From Streptomyces pactum (GTDB taxonomy: Bacteria; Actinomycetota; Actinomycetes; Streptomycetales; Streptomycetaceae), in the NCBI RefSeq assembly GCF_002005225.1, contig NZ_CP019724.1, positions 8,412,001 to 8,476,000 on the forward strand: a stretch of DNA of 64,000 bases. The letters run 5' to 3'. The position numbers were made by a program, and so were the translations under genes. Of the stretch, positions 41,868-51,075 are shown one piece after another. Positions within the stretch are counted from its first letter, which is position 1. Every line of letters begins with the position of its first letter. The notes under the pieces are model-generated. The model had not been told where the DNA came from, searched no databases, and saw nothing but the letters and a program-made list of their open reading frames with translations.

Positions 41868-43151
41868 TCAGGCGGTACGGCCCCCGGGCAGGAGCCTCCG
41901 GAATCCGGTGTAGGGGACGAGGACCTCCGGCAGGACCACGCTGCCGTCGGGCCGGCAGCCCTGTTCGAGGAGAGCCGCCACCGTGCGGCCGATCGGCAGC
42001 GCCGACCCGTTGAGCGTCGCGGCGAAACCCTTGCGACCGGTGGCGTCGCGGTGGCGGATTCCCGCCCGCCGGGCCTGGAAGGTACCGCAGTCCGAGACCG
42101 AGGAGATCTCCCGGAAGGCGCCGCTGCCCGGCAGCCACACCTCGACGTCGTAGGTCATCCGCGCGGAGAAGCCCATGTCGCCGGCAGGAAGCAGGACCAC
42201 GCGGTACGACAGTTCCAGCCGCCGCAGACACTCCTCGACGTGCCCTGTCATCAGCTCGAACTGCGACGGGGCGTCCGCCGGCGCGCACACCCGCACCAGC
42301 TCCACCTTCTCGAACTGGTGCAGCCGCAGCAGCCCCCGGGTGTCCCGCCCGTAGGAACCGGCCTCGGAGCGGAAGCACGGGGTGCGGGCGGTGAAGGCGA
42401 GCGGCAGTTCCGCGTCGGTGAGCGTCCGTCCGGCGACCAGGTTCGTCAGGGGCACCTCGGCGGTGGGGATCAGGAAGAGCTCGCGGTCGCCGACCCGGGT
42501 GGCGAAGAGGTCCTCCTCGAACTTCGGGAGCTGACCGGTGCCCATCATGGTCTCCCGGTTGACGAGGAAGGGAACCGTGTACTCGGTGTAGCCGTGCCGC
42601 GCGGTGTGCAGATCGAGCAGGAAGTCGCCGAGCGCCCGTTCCAGACGTGCTCCCGGCCCGCGGCCGACCTGGAACCGGGCCCCCGACAGACGGGTGGCGC
42701 GGGCGCTGTCGAAGAGTCCCAGGCGCTCACCGATATCGGCGTGGTGCGCCGCCCCTGCCTCGCCGGCCTCGACCGGGGGCCCGCCCCGGCGTATCTCCAC
42801 GGCCTCCTTCTCGGACCGGCCGTCCGGCACCTGGTCCAGCGGAAGGTTGGGGATGGTCCGCAGGCGCCGCGTCAGCTCGGCGGTCGCGGCGCGCGCCTGC
42901 GTCTCGGCCTCCTGCACACGGTCCCGCAAGGCGCGTGCCGCCGCACGCTCCTCCTCGTCCGGGACCGCGTCGCGGGTGTCACGGCGCGCCGCGGCCTTCA
43001 GCCGTGCCCGCAGCCGGCTCACCTGGTCCTCGGCGGCGGTCCGCCTGCGGGAGGCCGCCTCCAGGGCGTCGAGATCGAGGGGGTGGTCGCGTCGCGCCAG
43101 TCGCCGTACGGCCTCGGGTCCCGACTCGATGAGTTCGCGTACGTCGTGCAC
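41868..43151 (-). CDS. Seryl-tRNA synthetase, divergent paralogue
   Basis: 427 residues, normal SerRS length. The N-terminal 100 residues are the Arg/Ala/Glu-rich coiled-coil arm that reads the long variable arm of tRNA-Ser. The class II core has motif 2 (PCFRSEAGSYGRDTRGLLRL, then HQFEKVELV) and motif 3 (ATLNGSALPIGRTVAALLE). Start GTG 43151 with AAGGAG 6 bases ahead. It differs widely from what I recall of the streptomycete housekeeping enzyme (no MIDLRLLREDP start), so I take it as a second copy. SerRS paralogues occur in biosynthetic clusters (valanimycin VlmL) or as resistant targets (albomycin). Twin tRNA-Ser-like genes and a DUF2156 transferase nearby favour the first. Confidence 0.95.
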   Translation of the reverse strand: MHDVRELIESGPEAVRRLARRDHPLDLDALEAASRRRTAAEDQVSRLRARLKAAARRDTRDAVPDEEERAAARALRDRVQEAETQARAATAELTRRLRTIPNLPLDQVPDGRSEKEAVEIRRGGPPVEAGEAGAAHHADIGERLGLFDSARATRLSGARFQVGRGPGARLERALGDFLLDLHTARHGYTEYTVPFLVNRETMMGTGQLPKFEEDLFATRVGDRELFLIPTAEVPLTNLVAGRTLTDAELPLAFTARTPCFRSEAGSYGRDTRGLLRLHQFEKVELVRVCAPADAPSQFELMTGHVEECLRRLELSYRVVLLPAGDMGFSARMTYDVEVWLPGSGAFREISSVSDCGTFQARRAGIRHRDATGRKGFAATLNGSALPIGRTVAALLEQGCRPDGSVVLPEVLVPYTGFRRLLPGGRTA

Positions 43152-43279
43152 GGCAGTCTCCTTGCGTTCCGGTGCGGCCCGGACGGTGCGCGGACGTGCC
43201 GGCCCGGGCGCACGGCGGGGGTACGAACAGGGGCAGCCGACCCGGTGTCGGATCGGCTGCCCCGGAACGGCAGTGACGC

Positions 43280-44467
43280 TCAGGCCGCGGCCACGGCGAG
43301 AACCGCGTTCTGCCCGCCGAAGCCGCAGGAGTTGCTCAGCGCCAGGTCGACGGGGAGCGACGTCTGCGTCGAGGCGACCTTGATGTCGATGCGGGGATCC
43401 GGGTGGGTGAGGTTGGCGGTGGGCGGCACGATCGACTGTTCCACCGAGAGCACCGTGAAGACCGCTTCCACGGCTCCCGCGGCGCCCAGCAGGTGCCCGG
43501 TCACGCCCTTGGTGGAGGTGACCAGTGGGTCGCCGGTCAGTACCCGCTTCAGCATGGTGGCCTCGGCCAGGTCGTTCAGGGGCGTCGACGTGCCGTGCGC
43601 GTTGACGTGTCTCACGTCGCCCGGTCCGGCGTCCGCGTCGCGCAGGGCGTCGCGTACGGCCGACTCGATACCGGCGCCCGTCGGATGGGGAGACGTCATG
43701 TGGTGGGCGTCGGCGGACGCCCCGTAACCCGCGACCCGGGCCCGGACCCGGGCACCGCGGGCGCGGGCGTCCGCCGGCCGCTCGAGGACGAGGATGCCGG
43801 CACCCTCCCCGGCGACGAACCCGTCCCGGTCCGCGTCGAAGGGCCGCGAGGCGGCGGCGGGGTCGTCCTCACGCCGGGACAGGGCGCCCATCTGCGCGAA
43901 GCCCGCCATCGCCAGCGGCGTGATCAGGGCTTCGCTGCCCCCGGTCAGGACCACGTCGCAGCGGTCGAGAAGCAGCAGGTCCCGGGCGACGCCCACGGCG
44001 GTCGTGCCCGAGGCGCACGCCGTGGACACCACCAGGTTGGGGCCGGCCGCTCCGAACTCGATGGCCGTCTGGCCCGCCAGCATGTTGGGTAGCTGCATCG
44101 GCAGCAGCAGCGGGGACACCTTGCCCGCACCCGCCGACAGCAGCACCCGGTGCTGGGCCTCGACCGTGGTGGGCCCTCCGTCGCCGTTGCCCAGGACCAC
44201 GCCGACGCGCGCGCCGTCCCAGGTCTCCCGGTCCAGCCCGGCATCGGCCAGCGCCTCACGAGCGGCGACCAGGGCGAACTGTACGAACGGGTCCAGGCGC
44301 AGGGCACGCCTGGCCCCCAGCAGGGCATCGGCGTCGAACCCGGGAACGCGGCACGAGATCCTCACCGGGTTCGACTCCAGCACAGGGTCGAAGGCGGCCG
44401 TGGAGCGCCCTGAGCGAACCGTCGCCCAGCTCGACTCCACCCCGATGCCGGCCGGGGTGACGAGGCC
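43280..44467 (-). CDS. Beta-ketoacyl-ACP synthase II (FabF-like), 5'-truncated
   Basis: About 396 residues of a KAS II/FabF condensing enzyme. The triad is complete: Cys in VSTACASGTTAVG, His in NAHGTSTPLND, and Lys/His in STKGVTGHLLGAAGA; the C-terminus SNSCGFGGQNA is normal. The first 10 or so residues, usually 'RRVVITGLG', are missing. Similarity begins at GLVTPAG and the sequence switches to an unrelated coding frame upstream, with no start codon near the break. It may be non-functional here. It sits 128 bases upstream of the SerRS gene on the same strand and, with FabI and the desaturase, would be a fatty-chain gene. Confidence 0.85.
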   Translation of the reverse strand, partial: GLVTPAGIGVESSWATVRSGRSTAAFDPVLESNPVRISCRVPGFDADALLGARRALRLDPFVQFALVAAREALADAGLDRETWDGARVGVVLGNGDGGPTTVEAQHRVLLSAGAGKVSPLLLPMQLPNMLAGQTAIEFGAAGPNLVVSTACASGTTAVGVARDLLLLDRCDVVLTGGSEALITPLAMAGFAQMGALSRREDDPAAASRPFDADRDGFVAGEGAGILVLERPADARARGARVRARVAGYGASADAHHMTSPHPTGAGIESAVRDALRDADAGPGDVRHVNAHGTSTPLNDLAEATMLKRVLTGDPLVTSTKGVTGHLLGAAGAVEAVFTVLSVEQSIVPPTANLTHPDPRIDIKVASTQTSLPVDLALSNSCGFGGQNAVLAVAAA

Positions 44468-44479
44468 GACCGGGCCTCC

Positions 44480-45210
44480 TCCAGACCGCCCGGATAGGGC
44501 TCGGACTCCTCCCGCTCCTCGTCGGGCGCTTGCTCGCGCAGCAGGTCGCGGAGCATGGCGGCGACCTCGTCGAACCCGCCGGCCGCGTCCTCGGCGGCCC
44601 GGTGCGCGTCGAGCAGTTCGGCGTGGGCCTCGCGGGCCTGCCTCAGTGCCTCGTTGCGGGCGGCGAGTTCGGCGGTCGCCGTGCGCAGCAGGGTCTGGGC
44701 GTGTTCGGCGTCGCGCGGGAGGAGCTCCTCGGGGAGTTCGGTGTGGGCGTCGCCGTCCTCGGGCGCGAGCCGTTCGGCCTCGCCGCGCAGCCGGCCGAGC
44801 TGTTCGCTCGCGCTCGACATGCGGGTCTCCAGGAGCTGCACCAGTTCCTCGGCGCGGGCGGCGGCGGCCTGCCGGGACGGTCCGTCGGAGCCGTCGGGCG
44901 ACTCCAGCAGTTGCCCGGCCCTGGTGCGCACCTTGTTGCTGAGCCGGTCCAGTTCGGCGCGGGCCGCGCTCTCGTCGCTCTCCGCGCGGGCCTGTTCGGC
45001 CCGCAGGTCGGCGCCGACGCCGACCTTCTCGTAGAGCTGGGAGGCCGCACGGTAGGCCTCGCGGAGGGCGGGCAGGGACGTCTTCGGCGCGCTCGTGCCG
45101 TCGTCCGGCGCGTCCTGCGGTACGTCGTCGGGGGCGCCGGCGATCTCGGAGCGCTCGGCGCGCAGTGTGCGGGCGGTGCGTCGGGCGTCGTCGGCGGCCC
45201 GCTGGGCGCA
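44480..45210 (-). pseudogene. Internal fragment of a large SMC-like coiled-coil protein
   Basis: About 243 codons of continuous, highly charged heptad-like sequence ([57 protein letters not shown]). It has no beginning and no end: one side is fused to the KAS II fragment, the other stops at the dehydrogenase leader. It recalls the coiled-coil part of the large TIGR02680-type ATPases, but I cannot confirm that. Confidence 0.6.
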
Positions 45211-45272
45211 TTCCCACTATGTTCCCCATAGCGCAACCCATCGTGCCATGCGCAACAGCAGAGGAGCTTGCC

Positions 45273-45884
45273 GTGCCACACGAGGTCCGTGCCGTAGTCG
45301 CTGTGAAGAAGGGCGCACCGGTCGAGGTGCAGACGGTCGTCGTGCCGGACCCGGGACCCGGCGAGGTTCTCGTCGCGGTACAGGCCTGCGGGGTCTGCCA
45401 CACGGACCTGCACTACCGGGAGGGCGCGATCACGGACGACTTCCCCTTCCTGCTCGGCCATGAGGCGGCCGGCACGGTCGAGGCGGTCGGCGAGGGGGTC
45501 ACCGATCTTCAGCAGGGCGACTACGTGGTCCTGGCCTGGCGGGCGCCCTGCGGCGGCTGCCGTTCCTGCCGACGCGGTCGCCCCTGGTACTGCTTCGACT
45601 CCCGCAACGCCGCCCAGCCGATGACCCTGCTGGACGGCACGCCGCTGACCAGCGCCCTCGGTATCGGTGCCTTCGCCGAGAAGACGCTGGTCGCGGCGGG
45701 CCAGGCGGTGAGGGTCGACCCGGCCGCGCGCCCCGAGGCGGCCGGCCTGATCGGCTGCGGGGTGATGGCCGGTTACGGCGCCGCCGTCAACACGGGCAAC
45801 GTGGGCCGCGGCGACTCGGTCGCCGTCATCGGCTGCGGCGGCGTCGGCAACGCGGCGATCGCGGGAGCCGCCCTCTTGGACCGG
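45273..45884 (+). pseudogene. Mycothiol-dependent formaldehyde dehydrogenase-like, 3'-truncated
   Basis: About 203 residues of a zinc MDR enzyme from GTG 45273 (GAGGAG 6 bases ahead). [20 protein letters not shown] and the structural-zinc loop [15 protein letters not shown] are intact, and the match to S-(hydroxymethyl)mycothiol dehydrogenase is strong. It breaks off just after the nucleotide loop [15 protein letters not shown], where Rhs sequence begins in another frame. Roughly 160 residues are lost, including half the Rossmann fold, so it should be inactive. Confidence 0.85.
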
Positions 45885-45885
45885 C

Positions 45886-48800
45886 CGGGCTACCGGCTAC
45901 ACGGCTACCGCCGGCAGCGACGGGCAACGGCTGCCGTCCGGCTGGCAGACCACCGCCACCACCACCTACGACACCCTGGGCCGCCCGCTGGCCGTCACCG
46001 ACACCGCAGGACGCACCACCTCCACCGCCTACACACCCGCCGACGCCGGTCCCCTTACGAGAACGCTCTCGACCGACCCCAAGGGCTACACCTCGGCCAG
46101 CTATCTCGACCCCCGTCGCGGCTTGGCACTGCGCAGTTACGACATCAACTCCAAGAAGACCGAACAGCACTACGACGCGCTCGGCCGGGTCACCGACGTG
46201 TGGCTGCCCAACCGCTCCAGCGGCAGCCAGATCCCGAACGTCAAGTTCACCTACCACCTCGACAACACCAAGCCGTCCTCGGTATCGACCGCCACCCTGA
46301 CCAACAAAGACACCTACATCACCAACTACGCCCTCTTTGACTCCCTCTTGCGGCCCCTGCAGACCCAGGCACCGACCCCGCAGGGAGGCCGGCTGCTGAC
46401 CGACACCCACTACGACACCCGCGGCCTGGCCTACGCAACGTTCGCCGACATCTTCGACAACACCACCACCCCCAACGGCACCTACACCCGAGCCGAATAC
46501 GGCGCCGCCCCCACCCAGACGGAGACCGTCTTCGACGGCGCCGGCCGGCCCACCACCAGCACCCTGCTCGTCGGCGGCGTCAAGAAGTGGGCCACCACCA
46601 CCAGCTACACCGGCGACTCCACCGCCACCACCGCCCTCGACGGCGGCTCCGCACAGCGCACCATCACCGACATCCGCGGCCGCACCACCGAAACCCGCTC
46701 CTACGCCGGCGAAAACCCCGCCGATGCCGCCTTCGGCACCGGCCCCGGCGCCAGCTACACGTCGACCAAATTCACCTACGCTCTCGACGGCCAACAGAAG
46801 ACGATCACCGGCCCGGACGGGGCCACCTGGTCCTACGGCTACGACCTGTTCGGCCGCCAGACCAGCGCCGACGACCCCGACAAGGGCAAGGCAACCACCC
46901 AGTACAACGCCCTCGACCAGATCACCAAGACCACCGACTCTCGCGGCAAGTCCATCCTGAGCGCCTACGACGAGCTTGGCCGCCCCACCGGCACCTGGGC
47001 CGGATCGAAGACAGACGCGAACCAGCTCACCGGCTACACCTACGACACCCTCCTCAAGGGCCAGCCGACCTCCTCCACCCGCTACCTCGGCGGCAAGAGC
47101 GGCGTTGCCTACACCCAGGCTGTCACCGCCTACGACAGCATGGGCCGGGCCACCCACACCGAACTGCAACTGCCTGCCAGCGACCCGTTCGTCAAGGCCG
47201 GCCAGCCGGCCACGATGGCGTTCGAGACGCACTACAACACCCCCGGGGCGGTGCAGCAGACCAAGGACCCAGCACTGGGCGGCCTGCCCTCCGAAATCGT
47301 CGGCTATGAGCACGACGACCTGGGCAACCTCACCGCCATCGGCACGTACCTGCCCGAGATCGACTACTCGGCCCTGACCGAACCGCAGATGCTCACCATG
47401 GGCACCGGCGAAGACCAGGTCTACGTCGCCAACCGCTTCGAAGAAGGCACCGGCCGCCTCACCCGCACCTTCACCCAGGACCTCACCCACCCCTACCACC
47501 TGCAGGACCTGAACTACAGTTACGACCAGGCTGGCAACGTCACCTCCATCAGCGACCCCACCACCCTCGGCGGCACCAGCAGCGCCGAAACCCAGTGCTT
47601 CACCTACGACGCCCACCAGCGGCTCACCGAAGCCTGGACCCCCACCTCCCAGAAGTGCACCGACCCCCGCAGCGCCACCTCGCTATCCGGCCCAGCCCCC
47701 TACTGGACCAGCTACACCTACAACACCGCAGGCCAGCGCACCACCGAAACCCAGCACACCAGCGCCGCCACGACCAAAACCACCTACTGCTACACCAACA
47801 CCGACCAGCCCCACACCCTGACCGGCACCACCACCAAAACCGACTGCACCAGCCCCGAACATACCTACACCTACGACACCACCGGCAACACCACCAAGCG
47901 CCCCGGCGTAGCCGACAACACCACGCAGAACCTGGCCTGGTCCGAGGAAGGCAAACTCACCCGCCTCACCGAAGACAACCAGTCCACCGACTACCTATAC
48001 GGCGCCGACGGAACCCTCCTCATCCGCGCCACCGAAAACGGCGAACGCGTCCTCTACGCCGGCAGTACCGAACTACACCTCCGCGCCGACGGCACCACCT
48101 GGGCCCAGCGCTACTACGCAGCAGACGGCATCACCGCCGCCCTGCGCTCCAACCAGACCGGCACCAACAAGGTCACCTTCCTCGTCAGCGACCACCACGG
48201 CACCTCCAGCCTGGCCATCGACCGCCTCGACCAGAAATACACCAAGCGCTACACCACCCCCTTCGGCGAAGACCGGGGCAAACCCCAGTACGGCCCCTGG
48301 CCCGACGACAGGGGCTTCCTTGGCAAGACACGAGACACAACCACCGGCCTCACCCACATCGGGGCGCGCGAATACGACCCCACTCTTGGTCAATTCATCA
48401 GCGTCGACCCACTACTCGAATCCGAAAAACCTCAGACCCTCAACGGATACAGTTACGCCGCAAACAACCCCACGACTTTTTCCGATCCCACCGGTACCAG
48501 GCTTGCCGATTGTGACGGTGGATGGAACGAATGCGGACCTGGTGGAAACGGCGGAATCAGCGACAGCGGGCCAGTTGTCGACAGCGGCAACAGCGATAGC
48601 GGTTCGCCATCAACAGGCGGGACAGCGTCAACCGGCAGCGGCGGCAGCGTTGAGTACCCTGCGCCACAAGATCCTGGATGTGGTTTCTGGGACGTCAAGT
48701 GCGGATTGAAGCAGTTCTTCCACAGCGAGTGTGGATTCTGGGACGTCAAGTGCGGACTCAATGAAAATTATCAGGCCTGGAAAACCGTTCTCATGCCTGA

Positions 48801-49332
48801 TACAGAGGATGCCGAAGCCTGCTCCCAGTTTGACAAGCTCGCATGTAGCATGCTCGTCGCCGGTTTCTTGCCGGCAGGGAAACTGAAGAAGCTCGGGAAG
48901 CTTCTTGATGAGGGACAAGACGCCAAGAAGGCTGCCGAGATAATCGAGGAAGCCATTGATTTGGTAGGCCAGGTGCCCTATGGCGAAGGGCATCTCGGCA
49001 AAGCAGTGCAATTGCAGCGCTTGATTGACAAGAAGAGGAATGGAAACTACGCTTCCGCTCTGCTAGATGATGGAACCACGCTGGTGGCCCACTCCGACTC
49101 GTCCTTCCACTCTGAGGAGTACCTGCTACAGCGGGCCGGGAAGAGGAAAATCGTGGCAGCATACTCGGAACGTGAACCCTGCGCCACTGGACACAATTGC
49201 GAGTCCCAGTTGAAGAACGCTGGGGTGAAAAACGTGAGTTGGTCATTCCCGTGGAACGGGATCGGCGACGCCGGCAGGGCGAAGACGAACAAGGACCTCA
49301 ACGCTGCAATCTCAAAGCTCTTCAAGGGGTAG
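45886..49332 (+). CDS. Rhs/YD-repeat polymorphic toxin, N-terminally truncated, C-terminal deaminase
   Basis: About 1,148 codons with no true start; TTG 46123 is internal. YD repeats ([17 protein letters not shown] and many like it) run to the Rhs core [19 protein letters not shown] and [19 protein letters not shown] Gly/Ser linker follows, then [10 protein letters not shown] twice. The last 100 residues look like a deaminase toxin of the XOO_2897/MafB19 type: FHSEEYLLQ gives the His-x-Glu, and [13 protein letters not shown] the Pro-Cys...Cys zinc site. Such domains deaminate nucleic-acid bases in rival cells. The missing N-terminus carries the secretion signal, so this copy may be a toxin store or an assembly product. 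Immunity gene follows. Confidence 0.85.
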   Translation, partial: RATGYTATAGSDGQRLPSGWQTTATTTYDTLGRPLAVTDTAGRTTSTAYTPADAGPLTRTLSTDPKGYTSASYLDPRRGLALRSYDINSKKTEQHYDALGRVTDVWLPNRSSGSQIPNVKFTYHLDNTKPSSVSTATLTNKDTYITNYALFDSLLRPLQTQAPTPQGGRLLTDTHYDTRGLAYATFADIFDNTTTPNGTYTRAEYGAAPTQTETVFDGAGRPTTSTLLVGGVKKWATTTSYTGDSTATTALDGGSAQRTITDIRGRTTETRSYAGENPADAAFGTGPGASYTSTKFTYALDGQQKTITGPDGATWSYGYDLFGRQTSADDPDKGKATTQYNALDQITKTTDSRGKSILSAYDELGRPTGTWAGSKTDANQLTGYTYDTLLKGQPTSSTRYLGGKSGVAYTQAVTAYDSMGRATHTELQLPASDPFVKAGQPATMAFETHYNTPGAVQQTKDPALGGLPSEIVGYEHDDLGNLTAIGTYLPEIDYSALTEPQMLTMGTGEDQVYVANRFEEGTGRLTRTFTQDLTHPYHLQDLNYSYDQAGNVTSISDPTTLGGTSSAETQCFTYDAHQRLTEAWTPTSQKCTDPRSATSLSGPAPYWTSYTYNTAGQRTTETQHTSAATTKTTYCYTNTDQPHTLTGTTTKTDCTSPEHTYTYDTTGNTTKRPGVADNTTQNLAWSEEGKLTRLTEDNQSTDYLYGADGTLLIRATENGERVLYAGSTELHLRADGTTWAQRYYAADGITAALRSNQTGTNKVTFLVSDHHGTSSLAIDRLDQKYTKRYTTPFGEDRGKPQYGPWPDDRGFLGKTRDTTTGLTHIGAREYDPTLGQFISVDPLLESEKPQTLNGYSYAANNPTTFSDPTGTRLADCDGGWNECGPGGNGGISDSGPVVDSGNSDSGSPSTGGTASTGSGGSVEYPAPQDPGCGFWDVKCGLKQFFHSECGFWDVKCGLNENYQAWKTVLMPDTEDAEACSQFDKLACSMLVAGFLPAGKLKKLGKLLDEGQDAKKAAEIIEEAIDLVGQVPYGEGHLGKAVQLQRLIDKKRNGNYASALLDDGTTLVAHSDSSFHSEEYLLQRAGKRKIVAAYSEREPCATGHNCESQLKNAGVKNVSWSFPWNGIGDAGRAKTNKDLNAAISKLFKG

Positions 49333-49347
49333 CGAGCCGAGTGTGCT

Positions 49348-49394
49348 GTACTGGTGGGGCTGGGTCAGACTCGAGCTCCACCAGTACCTTTTTG
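49348..49394 (+). terminator. Hairpin terminator between Rhs toxin and immunity gene
   Basis: A 14-bp stem (GTACTGGTGGGGCT with AGCTCCACCAGTAC, one G-T pair), 12-base loop, then CTTTTTG. It lies 15 bases after the toxin stop and 23 before the immunity start. Confidence 0.7.
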
Positions 49395-49416
49395 CTGAAA
49401 ATTCGGAGAACATTCC

Positions 49417-49854
49417 ATGAATATTGATCTCGTCAACCTTGGTATCGTGCACGGTGGGGCAGAGTTGATCGTTCCGCATGAATTTTTCTCCTATCGGTCG
49501 CTTGATTCACTCGAAGCGGTTGAGTCGGATTCCGGGAAGGCGCTGATTCGTTTCGGCGTGTTTGGCCTGAGTGTCTCCGTGTACCTCGACCAAGACTCGC
49601 AGGAGGTTCTGTACGGACTGAACCCCGGAGACGTCAATATCGTCAACACTTCATTCCCGCATTTTACTCAGTGCGTCCTCCGGTTGAGTGAAATGTTCCC
49701 GTTCTATGCTGAAGACAGCGATGCCGACGAATGGGAAGAAGCCGCACAAAGAGTAGAAGATGTCATTCGCGAGATCGACCCGAGCGCGTATCGCGAGGGA
49801 TCTTTCTGGTATGAATTCAGGTGGGATGTGACAACGGGGGATTTTCATGACTAG
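49417..49854 (+). CDS. SUKH-family immunity protein
   Basis: 145 residues, acidic, about 84 bases after the Rhs toxin. The VNIVNTSFPHFTQCVLRLSEM segment matches the 'VNxSLxxFLxFL' core of SUKH-4-type immunity proteins, which neutralise Rhs-borne nucleases and deaminases by direct binding. ATG 49417 has GGAGA 8 bases ahead. G+C is lower than in the NRPS block, typical for horizontally moving toxin cassettes. Confidence 0.75.
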   Translation: MNIDLVNLGIVHGGAELIVPHEFFSYRSLDSLEAVESDSGKALIRFGVFGLSVSVYLDQDSQEVLYGLNPGDVNIVNTSFPHFTQCVLRLSEMFPFYAEDSDADEWEEAAQRVEDVIREIDPSAYREGSFWYEFRWDVTTGDFHD

Positions 49855-50305
49855 GGGAGCCGCAGTTGCTGTGACGCGCTTGCTTAGTGATCTTAACTGT
49901 GGCCTGCTGCCATTCAGTCGTATAGGGCGATACATCTGTTCCGCTAGACTTCTTGCAGAGGCTAACGAAATGAAATACCAGTAGTCGTCTTCTTGATTGG
50001 TGGCGAGAAGGGGTAGAACAGGGAGTCACAGCACCAGGATGCTTCCTTCGGGCGCTCGGTCGGATTGCGTTAGTTGCGTCGCGTGAACGATCAGGAGGCG
50101 GTGGACACTGCTGATGGGTGTCGCTCGCGGACTCGGAGCGGGAGCAGTGGGGATACCCAGCCAGACGGGTTGGAGCGCTGAGCTTCCGTGTCGATCGACA
50201 TAAGAACCTGGCCAGCTTCGCGCTGCCGTGATGCGTCGTTCGCCCATGGACGGGGGACCAAATTGCATGCCAGTCCATTGTCGGATGACCCTTCTCTCGA
50301 GAGCT
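49855..50305. other. Gene-free stretch, about 450 bp
   Basis: I see no convincing gene in either strand: the open frames here lack ribosome sites and have non-coding composition. G+C is lower than average. Probably decayed toxin-island sequence. Confidence 0.5.
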
Positions 50306-50321
50306 CTACCGGCGGTAGAAT
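50306..50321 (+). promoter_or_regulatory. Toxin-antitoxin promoter and operator; leaderless start
   Basis: CTACC-GGC-GGTAG (50306-50318) is a small inverted repeat overlapping a TAGAAT -10 box (50316-50321). The -10 ends 7 bases before ATG 50329 and there is no Shine-Dalgarno, so transcription probably starts at or next to the ATG. A repressor at the palindrome would autoregulate. Confidence 0.6.
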
Positions 50322-50328
50322 CGCTGGT

Positions 50329-50583
50329 ATGAGCAAGCCGACGAGTATCAAGACCAGCGAGGAAGTGCGCGATCGGCTGCGTGTCCTCGCCGAGGAGCGC
50401 GGCACCACCATCACGGAGCTGCTGGAGGAGCTCGCGACGCGTGAGCTCACGGAAGCCGAGCGGGAGCAGCGTGCGGTCGAGGCGGCCCGAGAGCTCGGCA
50501 TTGAGTACACCGAGCAGGTCCAGCAGGTCGGCCAGGACGCCTGGGCGAAGATCCGCGCCCATCAGGGCGGCGCCGCCGCATGA
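50329..50583 (+). CDS. Ribbon-helix-helix antitoxin
   Basis: 84 residues. The N-terminus (TSIKTSEEVRDRLRVLAEERG, then TTITELLEELA) is a typical CopG/RHH DNA-binding segment; the helical C-terminus would wrap the toxin. ATG 50329 is chosen because the residues upstream in the frame look non-coding and the -10 box ends just before it. It overlaps the toxin by 4 bases (ATGA). The probable role is repression of its own promoter and neutralisation of the partner. Confidence 0.85.
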   Translation: MSKPTSIKTSEEVRDRLRVLAEERGTTITELLEELATRELTEAEREQRAVEAARELGIEYTEQVQQVGQDAWAKIRAHQGGAAA

Positions 50584-50954
50584 ACCTGACGGCCGTCCTG
50601 GACCACACGGCTCTGGCAGCCCTGTACCGCGCGGACTCCTTCTTCACGGGCCTCTACATCGAGGCATCGCGCGGCACCGGCCGTGTCATCATCCCCTCCC
50701 TCTCCGTGCTCGCTGCCGAACGGCAGGTTGCGGGCGCTGGCAAGCACGCGGCATCCCTGCGGTTCGCGGAGAACGTTCCGTTCACCGCAGCGCACGCAGT
50801 GGACGCGATGGACTGGACAAACGTGGACTGGCCGGTGGCCCACGCTGCTGCGATCGCCTGGCACGCGGTCAAGGCGGGCGAGCCGCTCACGGTCCTGTCG
50901 CTGGAACCCGAGTTGTACGCGGGTACCGGCATCACTCCGCTGAACCCCACCTGA
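50580..50954 (+). CDS. PIN-like toxin of a type II toxin-antitoxin pair
   Basis: 124 residues, translationally coupled to the RHH antitoxin. It has an N-terminal VLDHTALAALY strand with the first PIN acid, an alpha/beta body, and a C-terminal strand (LSLEPELYAGTGITPLNPT) like actinobacterial PIN proteins. The later acidic residues of the RNase site are weakly conserved (LSLEP where many have xTxDxxD), so catalytic activity is uncertain. Confidence 0.7.
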   Translation: MNLTAVLDHTALAALYRADSFFTGLYIEASRGTGRVIIPSLSVLAAERQVAGAGKHAASLRFAENVPFTAAHAVDAMDWTNVDWPVAHAAAIAWHAVKAGEPLTVLSLEPELYAGTGITPLNPT

Positions 50955-50968
50955 CCCACGCCGTCTCA

Positions 50969-50999
50969 GGGCCGTTTCCCGCGGGAAACGGCCCCCCTT
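50969..50999 (+). terminator. Terminator after the toxin-antitoxin pair
   Basis: A perfect 26-base palindrome, GGGCCGTTTCCCGC and its complement, followed by CCCTTCTTGG. It starts 14 bases after the toxin stop. Confidence 0.8.
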
Positions 51000-51075
51000 C
51001 TTGGTTAACGCCCGGCGCGCAAATGCGCCTGCCGGGCGACGACCAGGCCACACCAGCGGCTGCGGGTGTCCTGTT

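Noticed and set aside
45165..46340. An intact 391-residue dehydrogenase
   Set aside because: After about residue 203 of the enzyme the frame runs into out-of-frame Rhs sequence; the second half of the Rossmann fold is absent.
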